Shown here: piece after piece, positions 43,625 through 47,077 of the stretch | Layout: every line of letters starts with the position of its first letter | How positions within the stretch are numbered: position 1 is the stretch's first letter | From: Oleispira sp963933055 | GTDB taxonomy: Bacteria; Pseudomonadota; Gammaproteobacteria; Pseudomonadales; Oceanobacteraceae | Assembly (NCBI GenBank): GCA_963933055.1 | Contig: CAWVSY010000027.1 | Location: 1 to 47,077 of the forward strand | Direction: 5' to 3' | Length of the DNA: 47,077 nt | The notes under the pieces: model-generated | The model's database searches: none | The model's input: only the letters and a program-made list of their open reading frames with translations | Told to the model about the DNA's origin: nothing | Made by a program: the position numbers and the translations under genes

Positions 43625-44182
43625 ATGCGACCGTTTTTTCAGAATCTGGCCAGAGTCATTGTAAGAGTGTCATTGATATTCGCCATAAGCACATCAGCTT
43701 TTGGTAACGAAATAAAAACACACTCGGAACATACTGAGTCGCTAGGCCCACATATTCATGGTAAGGCACAAGTACATATTGTACTGGATGATAGCCAATT
43801 GTCTGTGGAACTTCATTCTCCTGCGATGAACCTGCTTGGCTTTGAACATGGTATAGGCAGCGCTGAAGATCAGACAATGGTTGAAGTCACTCGCGCCCGC
43901 CTAAAAAATCCTACTGACCTATTTTTCTTTAATGACGGAGGCTGCGTGCTGAAGCACCAGTCCGCCGATTTTTCTGATCTACTCATCGCTAATAGTAGCT
44001 CCCATAACGATATAAAAGTCAGTTATGCATACCTCTGTGAGAAACCAGGTCGCCTCCACTCCGTTCTGATTCGTCTTTTAGACATATTTCCACACATCAC
44101 ATCTCTGCAAGTTCAATGGATTATTCATAATCGACAAGGCGCAGAAATACTCAATCATGAAAATAATAAAATTAATTTTTGA
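43625..44182 (+). CDS. zrgA: ZrgA family zinc-uptake protein (DUF2796)
   Basis: A 185-residue periplasmic protein. The signal peptide ends around STSAFGNE. The signature HIHGKAQVHIVLDDSQLSVELHSPAMNLLGFEH is the DUF2796 opening and includes histidines of the zinc site. ZrgA works with the ZrgB-E ABC system for zinc import in Vibrio. The protein is short and lacks the long histidine-rich middle of many relatives. It sits 18 bases after DUF1826. The ABC ATPase and DUF3299 partners are found 2 to 3 kb downstream. Confidence 0.82.
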   Translation: MRPFFQNLARVIVRVSLIFAISTSAFGNEIKTHSEHTESLGPHIHGKAQVHIVLDDSQLSVELHSPAMNLLGFEHGIGSAEDQTMVEVTRARLKNPTDLFFFNDGGCVLKHQSADFSDLLIANSSSHNDIKVSYAYLCEKPGRLHSVLIRLLDIFPHITSLQVQWIIHNRQGAEILNHENNKINF

Positions 44183-44239
44183 TAAACCTAATTTTTAATA
44201 AGCCTAGCCTGATAGGCCATTACGTTCAAAGGAAATAAC

Positions 44240-44644
44240 ATGAAATCTGCATCCATTAATATCGACAAAATCGCGATCGGTCTATCCACAGCATGCACTA
44301 TTCATTGTCTATTACTCCCCATTATTCTCATCATGCTACCTGCGTTGAGTACGAGTATATTTGGAGACGAGAATTTTCATCAATGGCTACTCATTGCGGT
44401 TATTCCCACCAGCCTAATTGCACTGACAATGGGCTGTCGTCAACATAGAAACCTAAGCGTTATCGTATTCGGTTTGCTTGGCCTCAGCATCCTAATTCCA
44501 ACGGCATTTTGGGGTCATGAATTACTCGGAGAAGCTGGGGAGAAAATCGCCTCCGTATTAGGCGCGGCCTTCATCGCCCTTGGGCATATCCGCAATAGCT
44601 CTCTATGCAAAGACTGTAGAACTACAGACCATCAATGCCATTAA
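44240..44644 (+). CDS. MerC domain membrane protein
   Basis: A 134-residue protein with four probable membrane helices. The MerC mark GLSTACTIHCLLLP places cysteines and a histidine at the first helix, and the C-terminus has CKDC plus a histidine-cysteine end (DHQCH). MerC proteins carry mercury, but homologues in zinc-regulated clusters are probably zinc-handling. It lies between zrgA and the GTPase in the same direction, so it should be expressed under zinc shortage. Confidence 0.85.
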   Translation: MKSASINIDKIAIGLSTACTIHCLLLPIILIMLPALSTSIFGDENFHQWLLIAVIPTSLIALTMGCRQHRNLSVIVFGLLGLSILIPTAFWGHELLGEAGEKIASVLGAAFIALGHIRNSSLCKDCRTTDHQCH

Positions 44645-44687
44645 TTAAATACGGTAGAGATACAAATACCGAAAGAGAACGATTCAT

Positions 44688-45686
44688 ATGTCTACATTTA
44701 AAGCGATCCCTACCAATGTCATCACAGGCTTTCTGGGGGTTGGTAAAACAACGGCTATTTTAAACTTACTTAAACAGAAGCCCGAGGACGAACGCTGGGC
44801 GGTACTCGTTAATGAATTTGGCGAAGTCGGAATAGACGGCAGCTTATTGCATGGAAAAGATAGAGTAGAGCAAGGGATTTATATTAAAGAAGTTCCGGGT
44901 GGCTGTATGTGCTGCGCTGCGGGCCTGTCCATGCACATTGCACTGAACATGTTAATCGCCCACGCTAAGCCTCATCGGTTAATTATTGAACCTACCGGAC
45001 TTGGCCATCCTAAAGAAGTGCTAGACATTCTTAGCAGTGAACATTACCGCAGTATTATTGATCTTCGCGCGACACTTACATTGGTTGATGCACGAAAGAT
45101 TCAGGCTGAACGCTATACGACTCATCCATCTTTTAACCAACAATTGGAAGTGGCTGATATCATCATCGCCAACAAGTCTGACCAGTACCAGCCCAACGAT
45201 TATCCTGCACTGTTGGAATACATAGAAAATAAATACTCGCATACCGAACAAACGCTATATCAAACGAGTATGGGAAAACTTCAACAGGAATGGCTAATGC
45301 CCTCCTCATCTTATGTGGGTGATAATCACCCTCACATAAGCAAAGAAATAGAGCCGCCGTTTAATAGCGCTCCCGCACTTCCATCTTGTGGTTACGTTAG
45401 CATCACGAACAAAGGAGAAGGGTTTTACAGCCAAGGCTGGATATTCAAGAATACATTTACCTTTAACCGCAGCAATCTACAGACATTATTAACAGGCATG
45501 AATGTCGAACGCATTAAAGCGGTATTTATCACCGACCAAGGCATTATCGCTTATAACAAATCAGACTCGGTGCTAACAGAAATAGAAGTCGATGAGACAT
45601 TTGATAGCCGCATTGAATGTATCGATCTCGTCAATTCGGCATTCGAAAATCTTCAGCAAGAATTGCTGGATTGCCTCAATTCTTAA
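44688..45686 (+). CDS. COG0523 GTPase, zinc metallochaperone-like (ZigA/YeiR type)
   Basis: A 332-residue G3E P-loop GTPase. Walker A is TGFLGVGKTTAIL, the metal motif is PGGCMCCAAGL (CxCC), and NKSD gives guanine specificity. The C-terminal CobW_C-like part follows from about residue 230. Zur-controlled COG0523 proteins are thought to deliver zinc to key enzymes when zinc is scarce. Its place as last gene of the DUF1826 operon supports that. There is no long histidine tail. It converges with the DUF3299 gene across a repeat element. Confidence 0.93.
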   Translation: MSTFKAIPTNVITGFLGVGKTTAILNLLKQKPEDERWAVLVNEFGEVGIDGSLLHGKDRVEQGIYIKEVPGGCMCCAAGLSMHIALNMLIAHAKPHRLIIEPTGLGHPKEVLDILSSEHYRSIIDLRATLTLVDARKIQAERYTTHPSFNQQLEVADIIIANKSDQYQPNDYPALLEYIENKYSHTEQTLYQTSMGKLQQEWLMPSSSYVGDNHPHISKEIEPPFNSAPALPSCGYVSITNKGEGFYSQGWIFKNTFTFNRSNLQTLLTGMNVERIKAVFITDQGIIAYNKSDSVLTEIEVDETFDSRIECIDLVNSAFENLQQELLDCLNS

Positions 45687-45701
45687 TTATAAAAATACTA
45701 A

Positions 45702-45919
45702 GTAATTATAAAAAATCAGTAACTATTCAGGTGTCTAAAATTCAGACAGAAAAAGATCTATTATTGGGTAATTGTGAAGCAAATATGCGAGGCAGGGATG
45801 CCGAACCTAAGGCTACAGGGATGTATTTACGCCGTTTTGTGTAATAAATACCCAATCATGGATCGATTTATAAAACCTGCTGAATAGTTACAAAAATCAG
45901 GTAATTATAAAAAATCAGT
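45702..45919. mobile_element. MITE-like repeat element with terminal inverted repeats
   Basis: A 12-base perfect inverted repeat, GTAACTATTCAG (45719-45730) and CTGAATAGTTAC (45880-45891), brackets about 150 bases. A nested pair, ATTGGGTA and TACCCAAT, lies further in. The whole is flanked by an exact 19-base direct repeat, GTAATTATAAAAAATCAGT (45702-45720 and 45901-45919). The core (aggcagggatgccgaac, then acagggatgtatttacg) resembles a dispersed repeat I have seen in marine gammaproteobacteria. No transposase gene. The right direct repeat covers the stop codon of the DUF3299 gene. Confidence 0.65.
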
Positions 45920-46529
45920 CAGACACATAAGGCGATATGGAATTAACAACCATGGCATACGCTGACGTAGCCGTATCATTTTCAACCAATGAGGTTTTAA
46001 GCACCCCTGTAATCCAAAAAGGATCGTAAAGCGCATCAAGCTTTAAACCCTGCGGATACGATACGTAGATAAGTTGATTTGGCGGCGGCGGCGGTAGATG
46101 AATGCAAGCGCCAAAATACGGAACGAAAAAGAACTGAGTGATCGTTTGCTCACCATCAAATTCAAGCGGTACAATAAAGCCAGCAATTCGCACAGACTGA
46201 TTATTAAACTCTTCAATGATGCGCGTCGATTCTAATGCCTGCTGATAACGCTGATCACTGGCCGTCGCAATTGCACTTTTAACGCGATTGCTAAGTTGAT
46301 CTTCCGGAGAGCCATCAACAATTTCGTCAATATAATCAGGTTGATTCATAATCGCTTCTAGATCGTCTTTCGGCATTAACTCGACCCACTCAATGGTTCG
46401 ATATTTCTCCTCGGCCTTTCCTGTCGCTTGTTCCGTCACTGCTTTTGAGTCCGATGAATAACCCGTAATAATACCGCATAACAGCAGAAATATTCCTGGA
46501 AAGGTCCATAAATTATGAGTGAAATGCAT
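45915..46529 (-). CDS. DUF3299 protein, ZrgE-like zinc-uptake partner
   Basis: A 204-residue exported protein. ATG at 46529 follows an AGGA site; TTG at 46532 is adjacent. An N-terminal hydrophobic stretch (FPGIFLLLCGIITGYSS) is a signal or lipoprotein signal. The DUF3299 core reads VRIAGFIVPLEFDGEQTITQFFFVPYFGACIHLPPPPPNQ, a cysteine/histidine metal-type loop followed by prolines. DUF3299 proteins accompany ZrgA and the Zrg ABC transporter. It is divergent from the ABC ATPase, with a Zur-like box between them, 86 bases from this start. Confidence 0.83.
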   Translation of the reverse strand: MHFTHNLWTFPGIFLLLCGIITGYSSDSKAVTEQATGKAEEKYRTIEWVELMPKDDLEAIMNQPDYIDEIVDGSPEDQLSNRVKSAIATASDQRYQQALESTRIIEEFNNQSVRIAGFIVPLEFDGEQTITQFFFVPYFGACIHLPPPPPNQLIYVSYPQGLKLDALYDPFWITGVLKTSLVENDTATSAYAMVVNSISPYVSD

Positions 46530-46615
46530 CAAGAGAAATCCTCTTAGTAGGTGCGGCTCAGTATTTTCAATCTGATGTGTGCAATCTGATCGTTGCTATT
46601 AGCGCCCGCAATAAG

Positions 46616-46630
46616 TGTTATGATATAACA
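46616..46630. promoter_or_regulatory. Zur-like box between DUF3299 and the ABC ATPase
   Basis: TGTTATGATATAACA has 6-base perfect arms and aligns column for column with the other two boxes. It is 44 bases before the ATPase start and 86 bases before the DUF3299 start, so it could control both. Confidence 0.82.
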
Positions 46631-46674
46631 TACCGATAATTATGTCTGTATTAAACAACAAGAGGTGGGCTTAG

Positions 46675-47001
46675 GTGACAGTATCAATACGCAACTTACA
46701 ATTCTCTTATGACAAAACAAGCCATGACCCTATTCTAGAAATACCCGAATGGTCAGTCTCAGCAGGAGAGCATGTTTTTCTTTATGGCCCATCAGGTTCA
46801 GGAAAATCAACGTTACTCAATCTTTTAGCGGGCGTTTTAATACCAACAGAGGGCAGTATTAAAATACTCGATCAATCATTGGACCTGATGTCAGGACGCC
46901 AAAGAGATAAATTTCGTGCCAATCATATCGGTCTCGTTTTCCAACAGTTCAATCTTTACATACGAATGCTAGCATATGACGAATACAAAATACTGTGGTA
47001 A
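46675..47001 (+). pseudogene. ABC transporter ATPase (ZrgB-like), truncated
   Basis: The start is GTG at 46675 with AGAGGTG upstream. The first 90 or so residues are a good ABC ATPase of the LolD/macrolide-export type: Walker A GPSGSGKST, then the Q-loop GLVFQQFNL. Right after FNL the frame turns into YIRMLAYDEYKILW and stops, so the signature motif, Walker B and H-loop are missing. Intact relatives continue with a helix starting IPYLS or similar. The gene is therefore interrupted at about 46955, by insertion or rearrangement or by an assembly edge. If real, the zinc ABC importer is disabled here unless another copy exists. Confidence 0.75.
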
Positions 47002-47077
47002 CTATTGACATTGGAATGAGCCTACCCTAAGTTTCTTTCCAGAAATAGACAAGGAAGTGGGCTAGCCGCTCACGGCC
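46957..47077. other. Foreign-looking sequence at the window edge, possible IS end
   Basis: This stretch does not continue the ABC gene. On the minus strand 47027-47077 is open and ends with a stop (reading GRERLAHFLVYFWKET). That could be the tail of a transposase, with the gene end close to the element's end. I cannot name the element, and the window stops before more can be seen. Confidence 0.35.

Noticed and set aside
45617..45844. A 75-residue frame running through the repeat element
   Set aside because: It starts inside the GTPase gene in another frame and its tail is translated repeat DNA. Not a gene.

Overview
The window looks like chromosomal DNA from a moderately AT-rich marine gammaproteobacterium. 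The Oceanospirillales, in the region of Oleispira, Thalassolituus or Bermanella, are my best guess. The guess rests on the gene mix: EF-P with its beta-lysylation enzymes, DNA polymerase II, a FimX-type c-di-GMP protein, a BCCT osmolyte carrier, a Baeyer-Villiger-type monooxygenase and a Zur-type zinc regulon. No rRNA, tRNA, CRISPR array or prophage was seen. Both ends of the window cut through genes. No gene-free stretch exceeds 300 bases.

Layout. 1-1522: end of a DUF1513 gene and an imelysin-like lipoprotein. 1591-6610: DNA polymerase II, a pentapeptide-repeat protein, a cyclic-nucleotide-domain protein and a soluble zinc-binding chemoreceptor. 6729-13253: a class III aminotransferase, a Kef-type antiporter overlapping a YaiI-family gene, a BCCT transporter and a DUF21 membrane protein. 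13255-17929: an oxidation/hydrolysis block (SpoU-type methyltransferase, patatin-like hydrolase, flavin monooxygenase, divergent TetR regulator, alpha/beta hydrolase) with two well-formed operators. 18008-20712: epmA, efp and divergent epmB. 20854-24854: a PilZ-like protein followed by FimX. 24976-29200: ilvD, a coiled-coil lipoprotein and a dual-receiver GGDEF protein. 29303-31601: an ArsR regulator with an inverted-repeat operator, and an HBM-type chemoreceptor.

31699-34302 and 42794-47001 form a distributed zinc-scavenging system. I found three copies of a Zur-like palindrome: one before a DUF2946-like gene and a histidine-rich ZnuD-like TonB receptor, one before DUF1826-zrgA-merC-COG0523 GTPase, and one between a divergent DUF3299 gene and a Zrg-type ABC ATPase. 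Together they would move zinc across the outer membrane, bind it in the periplasm, import it through an ABC transporter and allocate it in the cytoplasm. The ATPase is broken at the right edge, where the sequence stops resembling an ABC protein just after the Q-loop. A small repeat element with terminal inverted repeats sits between the GTPase and DUF3299 genes.

Between the zinc blocks lie a HisA of the eukaryotic HIS6 type, a second TonB receptor, a potassium channel, a flavin amine-oxidase-like protein, a hydrolase strikingly like animal MEST, a DUF1499 lipoprotein and a YebC-family protein. The most promising leads are the zinc regulon (especially DUF1826, whose HxD...H...R pattern suggests an oxygenase fold), the divergent TetR operator architecture, the G9 tract inside a GGDEF active site, and the two eukaryote-like enzymes.
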